From positions 186,001 to 250,000 of the forward strand of contig JAHBBC010000032.1 of assembly GCA_019915015.1 (NCBI GenBank): a stretch of DNA of 64,000 nt. The letters run 5' to 3'. The notes beneath the pieces are model-generated. The model ran no database searches and was not told the DNA's origin. It saw only the letters and a program-made list of their open reading frames with translations. Of this stretch, positions 36,871 through 48,082 are shown one piece after another; the stretch's first letter is position 1; every line of letters starts with the position of its first letter. A program made the translations under genes and the position numbers. This DNA is from Auriscalpium vulgare (Eukaryota; Basidiomycota; Agaricomycetes; Russulales; Auriscalpiaceae).

Positions 36871-39503
36871 CTACTCCAAGCCCTCCGAACCAAACTCCTT
36901 GTCGAACGCATCGTTGTCCACCGCATCGCCCTTGAGTTCCAACTGGTCGTCCTCGTCTTCAGTGAGCATGGCATCCTTGCCCGCATTCTTTGACCTACCA
37001 ATCACATCACATTAGTTCCATTTCTGAATAAAGAAGAAGAACGCACGCTAGCGTGTACAGCTTGGCCATGTAGTTGGAGTAGGCGGCAGGGTTCCTTTTC
37101 TTCTGACGGCGTAGGGTGTCCCAGTGCTCCGCATAGACATTGGCAAATGTGTCCGCCTTGAAATCGATCACACTGCCGGCCTTGTGCTGCAGAGCATACG
37201 CAGCAAGGCCTGCATCAATCTGCGCAATATTTCAGCGCAGCGCACACCAATAGACGATAAACGTACGGCGGTCGCCGCCAGGGCGACCATGGCTCTCGGC
37301 AGCTCGGGCTTCTCCTTGTTCTTCGACTTCGCCTCGTACATCTTGCGGGGAAACCTTGGCGAGGCCTTCGGGCCGAAGCAGACCTGGTAGATCAGCTCCG
37401 GGATGGCGGGGTGGCAGAACGGCCTGCCCGTATTAAACTCTAACGTCTGCGGGCAAAGGTCCATGCATATTAGCGCACAGCATCAATAGAGGGGCTGTTA
37501 CTCACAGCCAAGCTCCCGGGAAGATATACAGCCGCCGCTCCGGCTCGCGCGCTTTCTTCATGTTGCGGACATACTTGTGCTCGGGGATCTTTTCGAGCTC
37601 GTAGAGGGGCTTGACGAGGATGTCGGCTGCATCCTTCCATTTCTTGCGGTAATTGGACACACGAGCCAGGGCTATGCCGTCCATGCGGCGCGCATTAGCA
37701 ACGATAAGCACCCAGGGACAGCTGCCACGCACTATCTGTATCATTTGCTTGACGTAGGCCTCGTCCTTCTGCAATCGCTCTGCGATGCCGGCTTTGTCGA
37801 GCTTGACGGCCGCTCGGATGAGCCTTTTTGAAGATGGTCGACACGGCGGTCGGGGTGCGGAAATGCCGTCTCGAAGCATATAGAATAGGGGACCTCATCA
37901 GCGGCTGCGCTGGTGATGACCTCGTGGACGTCCGTCGACTGGTCGCCCAGCGCCATGCGGGTGCCTCGGACGCGCTTGATGTTCGTCGCTGGCGCCCACT
38001 TGCCCTGCTCCGACGGTGCCGCGTCGACGAACCCCTCATCCCACACGTCTGGCCGCGAGGGAGTGCCCTTGAGATCACCCGTGGTACAATAGATTAGCAA
38101 GGTCTGCCAACGAGAGTGCTGCGCGCACTTGCCTCGTCTCGCGCACCACGCGCGTGCTCGCTTCGATCCTTCGTGCCCTTTGATGGTGCCCGAGCGGCTG
38201 CAGCGGAGGAGACGCGCGCATGGTCTCCACGCGCTCTCTCGTCCTCCTGGTCTGATTCATATCCCTGTCCAGTGACATAAGCCCACGCGTCAGTAAGGGT
38301 CGCGCATGCACAGACAGGCGAGCTGTGCTTGCCTCGGTGGTCGACGGATGGGCGGACGACCCGGCGCGCGCGCTATGCGAGTTCGTCGGCGCCGGCGTGC
38401 CCCTCATTGCAGCGTAAGGAGCTTGGCCATCCTTCGTCTTCGGTGTCTGCCCAGCATTGAAGGATATGAGTCAACATGGTCACCCACAGAATGCGGATCA
38501 CAGCGTACCTTGCTGCCCACGGTCGTGCTCACGCTCCCGATGCGCTGTGAATTCGACAACCCCGGCGTGCCCTTGGTGAGAGCGTGGGGCGTCCGGCCCT
38601 CCGTCGTTTTCGGTGCCTGTCCAGCAGTGAGGGATGTCAGTCAACATGGGCTCCATAGAACAAGGCTGCTCGCTACGCGCCTTGCCCGCCGTGCTACCCT
38701 GCTTGTTCTGGGAGTGCGTGCTTTTGCGGGCGTCGCTAGGCTTCGGGGCGTAGTTGAGGTCGAAGTCGGACAAGGCCTCGTCAGCCAGCGCCTGCAGTTC
38801 GACGTCGCGGGCGCTGAGTGGCACAGGAGAGGCGCCGTGTTCCCATTGCGGGACCTAAGTCGCACGACGGTGAGCGTCTGTATGCACAGCGAGAAAAGTT
38901 AACTGACGCCTGCCTTGAACTGTCTATCCACCCTCTTCTTGCGCGGCGCACCGCTCTCATCCTCTTCGCTGGACGGGACGACCCAGACCTCCTCTTTGTC
39001 CCACCCTGCCTCGTCGGCGTCGTTGTCCTCGGCCGAGGACCCTCCTCGCGGGTCGACGTCATCGGCCGGTGTCGACGACCGCCCAGCGTCCGGTCGCCAC
39101 GCAGGGCTGGCGTCGCGGCTGCTGACGCCTTTGGCAGGACAGAGCAGTCGGCTCTCAGTGCCACATTTGTCTATGGATGGCGTGTACGCACCACTCGACG
39201 CGCTAGGCGCCTTGCGACCCTGAGCCGCCTTCGCCTTCTTTGTCGGCGCCGAGGCAATGGTCCCAGCCGTCAGTTGTTCAAGGTCCTCGACATCCGCCGC
39301 GTCGTTGGCGGTGTTTGCCGAGGCTGGCGTGTCTCGTCTCGTTGGTCAGTGCCCATGTCGCCGCAGCCAAAGAAGGGGCACTAACCGTGCTTTTGTTTCT
39401 TGGCAGGTTTAGTCTGCACTGGCGCAGCGCGTGGGCTGCCTCCACGTTCGTTCGCGCGGCGTGGCACCACAGATGTCTTCTCAGCAGCTATACGACGAAG
39501 CAT
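36871..39503 (-). CDS. DUF6532-containing protein carried by the transposon
   Basis: Multi-exon minus-strand gene. The C-terminal half has the DUF6532 layout: an AERLQKDEAYVKQMIQIVRG segment with a KKWKDAADILVKPLY stretch (about 37510-37830), FCHPAIPELIYQVCFGPKA (about 37375-37430), LPRAMVALAATA, DAGLAAYALQHK and NVYAEHWDTLRRQKKRNPAAY. The last exon ends DNDAFDKEFGSEGLE with TAG at 36873-36871. The N-terminal half is charged and low complexity. I take ATG 39503 (MLRRIAAEKTS) as start; ATG 39671 (MSAASALEGPPAKRS) is an alternative first exon that I could not join in frame. The domain is common in agaricomycete genomes near transposons; its function is unknown. Confidence 0.65.
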
Positions 39504-40002
39504 CAGAGTGTGTCACCTGCGCCAGTAGTGAGTTGTTCTTGCCTTTGCTCGTGGGCTTTGACAGACGTTGACCTGTGGCACAGCTCGTTCAGCGCTCTCG
39601 ATCCATCTCGACGGGCGATACTGCTCACTTCTTTTCGCGGGCGGGCCCTCAAGCGCGCTGGCCGCCGACATCTTTTTCCGCGCTATGGTCCGGGAGCGCT
39701 TTTGAGCCGGGGTGAGGTCGGGGTTGGCGGACGACCGCCGAGCCCTCGCAATCCTCGTCGCTGCTCACCGCAGCCTGTCGCTTTTGGGGCATCTTCGCAC
39801 AAGAGCGTGCCGACGGGCGACTTTGCGAAGGGGAAGGGATTAAGAGAGGTGAGCGGTGCGATCTTTTTTTTTATGTCTCTAATGCGTCGATCATCGAGCT
39901 GACTCGGAGCAGGGCTCGTTACGGTGGAAACGCGTGGCACGTCCCTGAATCTCCCCCGCCCGCCGCCCGCAGCTAGCAGCCTCACTCAGCATTCAAGCCT
40001 CC

Positions 40003-43000
40003 ATGCCCCGACGGAGGCCGACTGGCTTGAAGAAACGCAGCCACGCCGGGGAGCGCATACCCTGTGGCGGCTGCAACAAGGCGTTCTGGTCGTCTGGTCT
40101 CAGCAAGCATCTGCGCCAAACGACCGACCCGCGCTGCCTGCAGTATCGCGCCCGCCGCCACGCCTCATCCGACGAGGATGCATCCAGCAGCGACGAATCC
40201 CAGCCGCATGCCGGCCCGTCGGCACGCTCGCGCACCCCCTCGGCGGCTTCCTCAGACATTGACATGGACGATGAATACAGCGACCATCTGCTTGACATTG
40301 ACGAAGGTAAGCCCTTGCTTTCATCTCCGCATGCGTGCTCCCAGACCTTGCCACAATGACAGGAGCGGCTTTGCTGGCGGATATCGCGCCAGGCGCACTC
40401 GACGGGGAATACCTGGGCTGGGGCGACGAAGACGAAGACGAAGTCGCAGCAGCCGCTGCTGCGGCCGGCGCACCCGACGAGCCCCCTGATGACGACGAAT
40501 TTGATGAAGAGGACGACAATGCACTGCGCGACGCACTCGACGGGCATGCTCCAGAAGTCAACGCTGTCTTCTCCCCAGATGCAAACATCCCGGAGGAACC
40601 GGAGCAGGATGTCCCCGAGTTTCCGCTGCTCGACGACGCAGAAGCCGAACTCCTCGAGCAACAGCAACGTATGGCCGACGAAGAAGAGCTCGTACAAGAC
40701 CCGAAGGTCGTTCACTTTGGCGGCCTGGCCGGCGCGCCGCTCGACGAAGAGGCACCCGGCACGTATCACTCGTACCGCGCGACCCTCGACAACACGGGCC
40801 CTGCCAGTCTGTGGGCCCCGTTTCGAAGCAAACTCGAGTGGGAGGTCGCGCGGTGGGCCAAGATGAGGGGGCCGTCCTCGACAGCATTCACCGAGCTGCT
40901 CCAGATCGACGAGGTGCGTACTACTTCTCGATGCCTGGTGCGCTCAGTGTGGTGACTCGTGTGCCATGGCGGCAGGTGCGCGACAAGCTCGGGCTGTCCT
41001 TCAAGACGTCAGCCGAGCTCAATAAGATCGTCGACGAGCAGCTTCCGCCGGCCCCCGAGTTCTCCTGCGAGGAGATCGTCGTAGACGGGGAGACTTATGA
41101 GGTCCACTCACGCGACATCATGGAATGCGTCAAGGAGTTATATGGCAACCCCGAGTTTCTCTCTACGATGAAGTTCGCGCCCGAATCCCACTACGCCGAT
41201 GAGGAGCAGACCGTGCCGGTGTACAGCGAAATGAACACCGGGCGGTGGTGGTACTCAATGCAGGTGCGTCGTAGCCTTTCTCTGCCTATTCGCATGTGTA
41301 TCTAACCCCACCCTAGGCACGGCTTGAGCAAAACACACCTGGCGCAACAGTGGTGCCGCTCATACTCTCATCCGACAAGACTTTAGTCACGCAGTTCCGC
41401 GACAAGTCCGCCTACCCCCTGTACCTCACTATCGGCAATATATCCAAGGATATTCGACGACAGCCTTCCAAACGTGCCCAAATACTCATTGGCTACCTCC
41501 CCACCGCTCGACTCTCCCACATCGCCGACCCCGAGACCCGCCGCCGTGCGACCGCGAACCTGTTCCATGCATGCGTACGCAGAATCACCTCCCCCACCCG
41601 AGCGCACGCATTGTGCGGCATCCCGATGGCCAGCGGAGATGGAGTGGTGCGCCGTTGTCACCCGATCTTCGCGGTGTTCATCGGTGACTATCCGGAGCAA
41701 GTGCTCGTCGCCTGTGTGAAGACCGGGAATGTCCGAAGTGTACAGTCGATTCCACCGAGCTTGGCAACCCCGCCGGCGCGCCACTGCGCAGCATCACTGC
41801 CACACGCGCGGCGCTGAGGACTCTCGAAGACGGGCCCGAGGCGTACATCGAGGCGTGCCGCGTTGCAGGCATCAAGCCCGTTTACCATCCATTCTGGGAG
41901 ATTCTCCCTCACGCGAACGTCTTTCACGCAGTCACACCAGATATCCTCCACCAGCTCTACCAGGGGATGGTCAAGCACCTGCTGTCTTGGCTGATGGACA
42001 CGTTTGGCGCCGCCGAGATCGATGCGCGCTGCAGGCGCCTCCCTCCTAACCACAACGTACGCCTGTTCAAGAACGGGCTCTCCATCTTGTCGCGGGTCTC
42101 AGGACAGGAGCATAAAGACATCTGCCGGATCTTGCTGGGCGTCATCCTCGATCTGGAGCCTCCGGGCGGCGTGCCGGCCATACATGTCGTCCGTGCTGTG
42201 CGCGCCCTTCTCGATTTTCTCTATCTGGCACAATATCCGTCCCACAGCGAGTCCACGTTGAAGTACCTCGAGAAAGCCCTCAAGAGCTTCCATAGCAACA
42301 AGTTCATCTTCGAGCAGCTAGGCATTCGCGAAGGGTTCAACATACCCAAGCTCCACTCCCTGTCCCACTACATTGCCTCCATCCGCGCGTTCGGCACCAC
42401 AGACAACTACAACACCGAAGCGACCGAGCGGCTGCACATAGACTACGCCAAGGACGCCTATCGATCAACCAACCACAAGGACGTGTACCCTCAAATGACG
42501 AAATGGCTCGTGCGCCGGGAGCAAATTCTTCGACACGCCAACTTCGTTTCCTGGAGGATTCAGCGCGCCGCAGAAGTTGCCATAGCACCTGCTGCCCCCA
42601 CCATTCGCCCGCGCGTCCACGTCGCACGCATCCCAAACTTCAAATCGGTTACCTTTGCACAGCTCGGCGTCCGTTACGGGGCCGTGGACTTCCAGGAGGC
42701 TCTCGCCGCTTACATCCTCGAGGAGACGCACCCCGAGTACTCATCTGCCCAGGTCGCCAACTTGGCCACCGGCATGGATCTCACTTTCAAATCGGTCGCC
42801 GCATACAACTCTATCAAATTCTGGTTGGGCGATCCGCAGGAACGCGAGGACGCGCCGGACGTGCGCGATGCAATCCATGCTCGGCCCTCATATCTCGACA
42901 CGAGAGGCCGCGCCGTGCCTGGCCGGTTCGATACCGCACTCGTCAACGTCGCGGACGGAGGCAATTCAACGGTTGCAGGTTCGTTGTGTATATCGGCTGT

Positions 43001-43397
43001 CGCGAGCTTCCCTGACCTATTTGGCTCGCCGCGCACCAGGATATCAAGTAGGCCAGTTCGTGTCATATTCAGCCTGCCGGTGAAGGCGCGCGCGGCCGCG
43101 TTCGCCCCTGGCTACGAGGGCCCCATCCACTTGGCCTATATCGAGTGGTTCACGCCGTTCGCCCCCGCAGCAGAGCCGAATCACCTGATGTATCGAGTGG
43201 GCCGCAAGTATCGGGCTGGTCATCGTAGGCACGCAAGCGTGGTCCCAGTGGAGAGAATTCAGCGTAGCGTCCACCTTATTCCGAGGTTTGGTCTGCATGC
43301 TCCCCGACATTGGACTTCAGCCAATGTCCTTGACAAATGTCATATTTTTTACGTCTCTTCTTTCGTAGATCGGCACACATATATCACAATATACTAG
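40003..43397 (+). pseudogene. Plavaka transposase, one frameshift
   Basis: Exons 40003-40306, 40363-40913, 40976-41263 and 41317-43397 join in frame. The N-terminus has a CGGCNKAFWSSGLSKHLRQT zinc-finger-like motif, followed by an acidic region. The transposase core includes PLILSSDKT, AYPLYLTIGNI.KDIRR, ILIGYLPTARL and then ECPKCTVD in the next frame. After that come ILHQLYQGMVKHL, HLSHYIASI-like HSLSHYIASI, NTEATERLHIDYAKDAYRSTN and WTSANVLDKCHIFYVSSF. This set and its order are those of Plavaka transposases. At 41725-41728 a run of three G stands where four are needed, which breaks the frame just before the CPKC motif. Correct length otherwise. It could be a sequencing error. Confidence 0.85.
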
Positions 43398-43583
43398 CTC
43401 TTTTGTTTGGGATCCTCTGGCTGCCCAGTGCACTCAAGTAAGGCGGCCACAATTGAATTGAATTAGGGCATAAGGCCTGAGAAACGCGATGGCACAGTAA
43501 AGGTAGTGGATGTGAGTTAGGCATAAGGCCAGAGACAACAAGGGAGTGCAGCGAAGACGTGGTAAGTTACGCTGATGGACGAG

Positions 43584-44362
43584 TCACAGGGCTTCCTCCT
43601 CAACGGCTTCATCGAAGCCGATGTGTGCCCCGCCAAAAGGGCTCATGGGCGGCAGGATGTAGGGCGGGGTCGGCGGCTGGACTGGCGGCGGGGTGGAAGG
43701 AGGAGAGCTCCCTCGAGGACGACGGGCGCGCGGGCGCGGCGCGGGAGTGAGGGGCGTGAACGGCACGTCATTGTCCTCGCCGGATAACGTGCCAAGTGCC
43801 GCGATGTGGGAGCTGGGCAATGTGGGGGCCACGCCCGTATGCAGCGGTGGAGATGTAGGGGGAGTACGCAGGCCGATCGACGGCTGCGCGGTGGCGAACA
43901 CAACCGGCGAACTGCCAGCGAATAGGATGGGCGAGTCGCGCTGGGGGATAGAGGGCAGAATGTGGGCGAGGGGGCCGGTAAGAAAGGCGGGGGCAGCCGT
44001 GAAGTGCGTGGGGGTGGGAGCGGCCAGCGTGGGCGCGCTGGAGGCGATGGTGGGCGTGAGGGTGGGCGCGGGGGGGCGGGGACGAGCAGCGGCATGGGTG
44101 CTTCAACGTCTGCGACGACAGGGGCGGCGGCGGGGTCAGGTGGCGGCGCGAAGGTGGGGGTGTGCTCGGCGGCTGGGCCGTGGGCAAAGAGCGGCGTGGC
44201 GCCCGTTGTTGGGAAGGAGTGGAGGGTGCCGGACCACCAGGGTGGTAGCTGAATGGCCTGCCAAACGTAGAGGATGAGTGCGTCAGTAGCACTTCAGTTG
44301 TCTGCCACGCACATAGAACCGGGGGCGCCGAGGAAGATGTTTATATTTGCTTGATGAGCCAT
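43584..44362 (-). pseudogene. Pro/Thr-rich small protein of the Plavaka element
   Basis: The ATG at 44362 starts MAHQANINIFLG; a donor follows at 44312 and an acceptor near 44258. The rest is Pro-, Ala- and Thr-rich and ends GGAHIGFDEAVEEEAL at 43584. The best coding frame changes at the C-rich run near 44070-44085, so a one-base error or deletion is likely there. Family and role unknown. Starts back to back with a plus-strand ATG at 44361 (the two ATGs overlap). Confidence 0.45.
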
Positions 44363-44535
44363 GGTTGCAGCAAGGAAGAGAAAGGCGCCAGACGACGCCA
44401 AGGCAAAGTGGCATCTCGCGGCAGAGCGCGTGGCTGTGCGGGCGCTGACGCGTCGACGGCAAAACTCAATCTTGACCCTCAGCGCTCGCTACACCTTGCT
44501 TGCGCCACCTGCGTCGACTTCCCCACATCCCTACT

Positions 44536-45689
44536 ATGCCCTCGAACACTCTCCATATTTTATTGCCCAGGCCTGGACAGCTCAAGCTCGAATACATTCC
44601 CGAAATCGACCCTGTCACCGGGCAGCCTAGTCCTCTGGTGGGACGCCCGATAAGCCCCGACTGCAACTCCATGCTCACTGCCCCTGCTCTGTCCAGTTCC
44701 TCGAGGTGTCCGGCTGCCAGCTCATAAAACCAGAGCCGCCCGAAGACAACAACCAACCGCAGGCAGGGCAAGATCAGGGGTCAGCGAGCAGCGCCATGAG
44801 AGAGGGGAGAGTCAAGTCCGAGCAACGGTGAGCGCCCCGCACTGGCAATCATGACACCTGCCGACACATTTTCTATTACTGAACTCCTGCGGGCAGGTCT
44901 CTATCGCACTCGCTGTCGGCGCCCCGAAGCATCCATGTCGCCGCCGAGGGCGTGTCAGGCGATCCGCCCGCTACTCCTCGTCGCGAGAGCGCTGCCGAGG
45001 GCGTGTCAGGCGATCCGCCCGCTACTCCTCATCGCGAGAGCGCTGCCCAGGGCGTGTCAGGCGATCCGCCCGCTACTCCGCGTCGCGAGAGCGCCGCTGA
45101 GGGCACGCCAGGCGATCCGCCCGCTACTCCGCGGCGCAAGAGCGACCTATTCGTACTGCCAGACGATGCCTCGCCGGCTCGCGAAGACGCATCAATGCGC
45201 GACAGCAGCCCGTTGGATACCCAGATAGCAGGCACGCAGCTCACCTTCTTCTCGGGCTCCAGCCAGTCGTACACGGAGCCCGACTCGGACGCCATTGATC
45301 CGCTCACCTTCGTGTCCTCGTCGCTGGCCCCATCGTCACCTGAGCAAGTTGCAGACCGCGAGGACTCGCAAGCCTTGGAGGATTCATCCAACTCGCTGAG
45401 TGCAGGCACGCAGTTGAGGTGCGCCGCAATCAACGGACAGCCTCGGCATGCACTGACTTCTAATCAACACCGCAGTGCAGGTCGAGACATGGTCCCCACC
45501 TCGCGGTTGCGCGCGGCATCGCGGCTGCGGACGCCTGTGAGGTATCGCGGTAGTGCCGATGACACGATAGACTCGCCCGTCACTCCCGCCAAGCGACGCC
45601 GCGAGGGCGACCACCCGGACTCCGAGCCCCCGCGCTCCCGGGCCATCCGTGCTCCTACATTCACGGCGAGGTATAGTGTACCTCACTAG
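44536..45689 (+). CDS. Small transposon gene with 17-residue repeats
   Basis: Exons 44536-44637, 44697-44827 and 44897-45689 join in frame and give about 341 residues. A further in-frame 57-bp intron at about 45419-45475, with good branch-site words, may be removed. The start reads MPSNTLHILLPRPGQLKLEYIPEIDP. The middle carries four copies of a 17-residue unit EGVSGDPPATPRRESAA. The end is Ser/Asp-rich, then basic (TPAKRRREGDHP). I know no family. Its place beside the transposase suggests a helper or regulatory role, which is inference. Confidence 0.55.
44943..45150 (+). repeat. 51-bp coding tandem repeat, four copies
   Basis: Four successive 51-bp units starting at about 44943, coding EGVSGDPPATP-RRESAA with few changes. 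The period is a multiple of three, so copy number can change without breaking the frame. Confidence 0.85.
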
Positions 45690-45977
45690 CACCTGCCTTA
45701 TCCAGTAGGGGTTGTTGTCTGCTCTTAGTTAGGTAGCCGAATACTATATCTTGCAATCGAGAAAGCGAGCAAACGAGCAGGGCGGTGTGCGCTCAATGAA
45801 AGACAACACAATGTAATCATATTGGGGCGAGCGGGCAAGGCGTACGGATGACAGAAAGTACACTAAACAGGCCGCGGCGCATGCTAGTAGGATGGCAGGA
45901 GCTACCAGGCAGTTCATTAGCTGCAGAGTAAATGAGCACTTCGAGGACTCCGGACCTGCAAAGTCACAGGCGCACCT

Positions 45978-46383
45978 TTATACTGCCTGGGCTTCTGTCC
46001 CATCGACTTCCGAGGGATCGCCTGCGCGGCTCTGCTGCGCTCCCCTCAGCACGGCCTCGACACCCTGGACCAGGGCGACTGATTCATCGATGGTGACCGA
46101 GGAGCGGGCATTGGCACTGCGCGCGAGGCTGAGGCGCAGGGTGATGGTGCGCACGACGGGTGGGCCGGCGTGGCCCTGGCCTTGAGGAGTCTGCGTTGAG
46201 GGATCCACAGGCGTGTGGGTGCACAGAGCCGTGCCGTTTGGGGTGACGAGCGCATCCAGAGCCTGGACATCGGCCGACAGTCAGCCTATGCACCGAACAT
46301 TAGAGCTTGCTGCGCACCAGGGACCCAATGTCAGGGAGGTCGACTTCAAGGACGATATGCGAGAGGGTGTTTGACTGGGTCAT
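45978..46383 (-). CDS. Small two-exon transposon gene, 116 residues
   Basis: Exon 1 (46383-46318, MTQSNTLSHIVLEVDLPDIG) and exon 2 (46262-45978) join in phase 0. The product has a TITLRLSLARSANARSSVTI segment and an acidic end, with no known domain. It is convergent with the 44536 gene and lies between it and the module array before the TET/JBP gene. Call rests on a clean exon pair only. Confidence 0.45.
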
Positions 46384-46944
46384 CGCAGCGGTAAGTCAAG
46401 AGAGATAAGAGTTCGGGCGTGTGACACGTACCGCGCGTGGTGTCACACTTGAAGCTGGAAGGCGCGTAAGTAGGGAATAAGGGAGCCAAAACGGGCTCTG
46501 CAAACATGCGCGTTCAGCCAGCGCGTTCTAAGCTGAGGGAAAAAGACTCATACCTGCGGGGCGCTGTGCTGTGGGCCGTAGAAGAAGAACTTACCCACTG
46601 TGCACATACAGCGCCAAGATGGCCGCGGCCATAGTGCGCTTGAAGGCCGGTGGCAACGCTGACAGACGCCGTGATCGTCTCTGCAGGAATGCTGCCAGAA
46701 CCCCGCCAGAGCGCAAGCGCCTTCGCCATAAAGCGGCGGTGCGCGTCGCCGTCGCGCCATCCACTGCTGCTCTCCCCCTTCCCCCCCCCCCCCCCCCCCC
46801 CCCGCGCCGCCGCCCACCGCCTCTCGCTGCACAACGCTCCACCTGAGTACTCAAACACCGTCTGAAAACGCGTCAAGGTGCGCGCGACTGTCTCGGGCGG
46901 GTGCACGACGCTCCTCCTGCTTGCCCCGCGCGCCGCAGCCCCAG
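46384..46944. other. GC-rich spacer with a long C tract
   Basis: Contains an uninterrupted run of about 20 C at 46784-46803. Long frames cross it on both strands because GC content suppresses stops; none has recognisable content. Confidence 0.45.
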
Positions 46945-47600
46945 GTGAGCGCTCCTTTGCCCACACGTCCTGCACGGCGCCGATCCCGGCCCTCTCGACG
47001 CGTGGGCTGCCCTGCTGTTGCTCCTGCTCCGCGCTGACGACGCGCCCTCTGCCTCGCACAGGTACATCGCAGCCCAGGCCGACTCTCGCACGTCCGGCGC
47101 GCCCAGCTCGCGGTGAGTGCTGCTTCGCGCGCGCATCTTGCACGGAGCCGATCCCGGCCCCTCTCGACGCGCGCGCTGCTCTGCCCATAGCTGCCCTCTG
47201 TGCTAACGATGCGCGCGTCGCTCCACGCAGGTACATCGCGAGCCAGGCCAACTCTTGCGCGCCCGGCGCGCTGCAGCCCCAGGTGAGCACTCCTCCGCCC
47301 GCGCGCCATGCATGGAGCCGCTCCCGGCCCCTCTCGACGCGTGGGCTGACCTGCTGCCGCCCCTGCCCCACACTGACGCCCCACGCAGGTGAAACGCCGC
47401 CCAGGCCGAACCCTACGCGTCCAGCGCGCTCCTGCCCCCGGTGAGTGCTCCTTTGCGCCCTTGTCTTGCATGGGGCCGACCCCGGCCCCTCTTGACATGC
47501 GCGCTGCTCTCTCTGCGGCTGCTCTTTGTGCTGACCACGCGCCGTCTGCCCCGACCAGGTGCATTGCCTCCAGCCCTTCCAAGACTATGGCTTCGGCCTT
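46945..47600 (+). repeat. Tandem exon/intron modules, about 160-170 bp each
   Basis: Donor-like GTGAG(T/C) sites recur at 46945, 47113, 47283 and 47441 (spacings 168, 170 and 158 bp). Each is followed by a similar intron body with CCC.GGCCCCTCTCGACGCG and then an AG acceptor and a short exon-like piece (about 51-52 bp, GTACATCGC.GCCCAGGCC-like). The last piece runs into the 5' region of the TET/JBP gene. Exon-like pieces are not all multiples of three, so how they are spliced is unclear. Confidence 0.6.
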
Positions 47601-48082
47601 GAAGACGGTAAGCTCGGCACGCTAGCTCTGCGCGCAAGATGTGCTGACGGCCCTGCGCACAAGCAGCTGCGATCACGGAGGCGGTACGGGACGTACGCCG
47701 AAAGGCTCTTGAACGACGCTGTCAAGACCTACGCCGCCGCCGACTTCGACCTCGAGGCCGCACTGGCGGCGTCTGCCCAGGAGCAACGCGACCAGGATGC
47801 CCGAGAGCAGCAGGACGCCGACTCACAGCAGCACGCCCTCCCGGCGCCAGCCCCTTTGCACTCATCCAAGTGCCCCAGCAGTAGCACGCGAGCCACGCCC
47901 GCCCTGCCGCAGGCAGAGCTCGCCTAGCCCAGCCCAGCGCCGCAAGCAGATTGCCCGCCGCCGCCGCCCCGCGCGCCGACGAAGCGTCGCAGCACGCCCA
48001 TTCACGGATTACTCGGCTGCTCCGGCGACGGCGCGAGCGCGCTGAGCACTCCCCTTACGGCCTGCCGCCCGTAACGCCTCGA

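Noticed and set aside
38300..39900. Several plus-strand frames opposite the DUF6532 gene
   Set aside because: They are mirror images of the minus-strand low-complexity exons and carry no motif.
40003..43397. The nested transposase as a second KDZ element
   Set aside because: Its motifs (SSDKT, YLTIGNI, LHQLYQG, TERLHIDYAK) are those of Plavaka, and the target duplication is TA rather than a longer one.
46514..47582. Long minus-strand frames over the GC-rich module region
   Set aside because: High GC removes stops on both strands. The composition is Arg/Ala/Gly noise, and splice signals point to the plus strand.
46945..47600. The evenly spaced modules as a CRISPR-like array
   Set aside because: The period is about 160-170 bp, the 'spacers' resemble each other, and the organism is a fungus.
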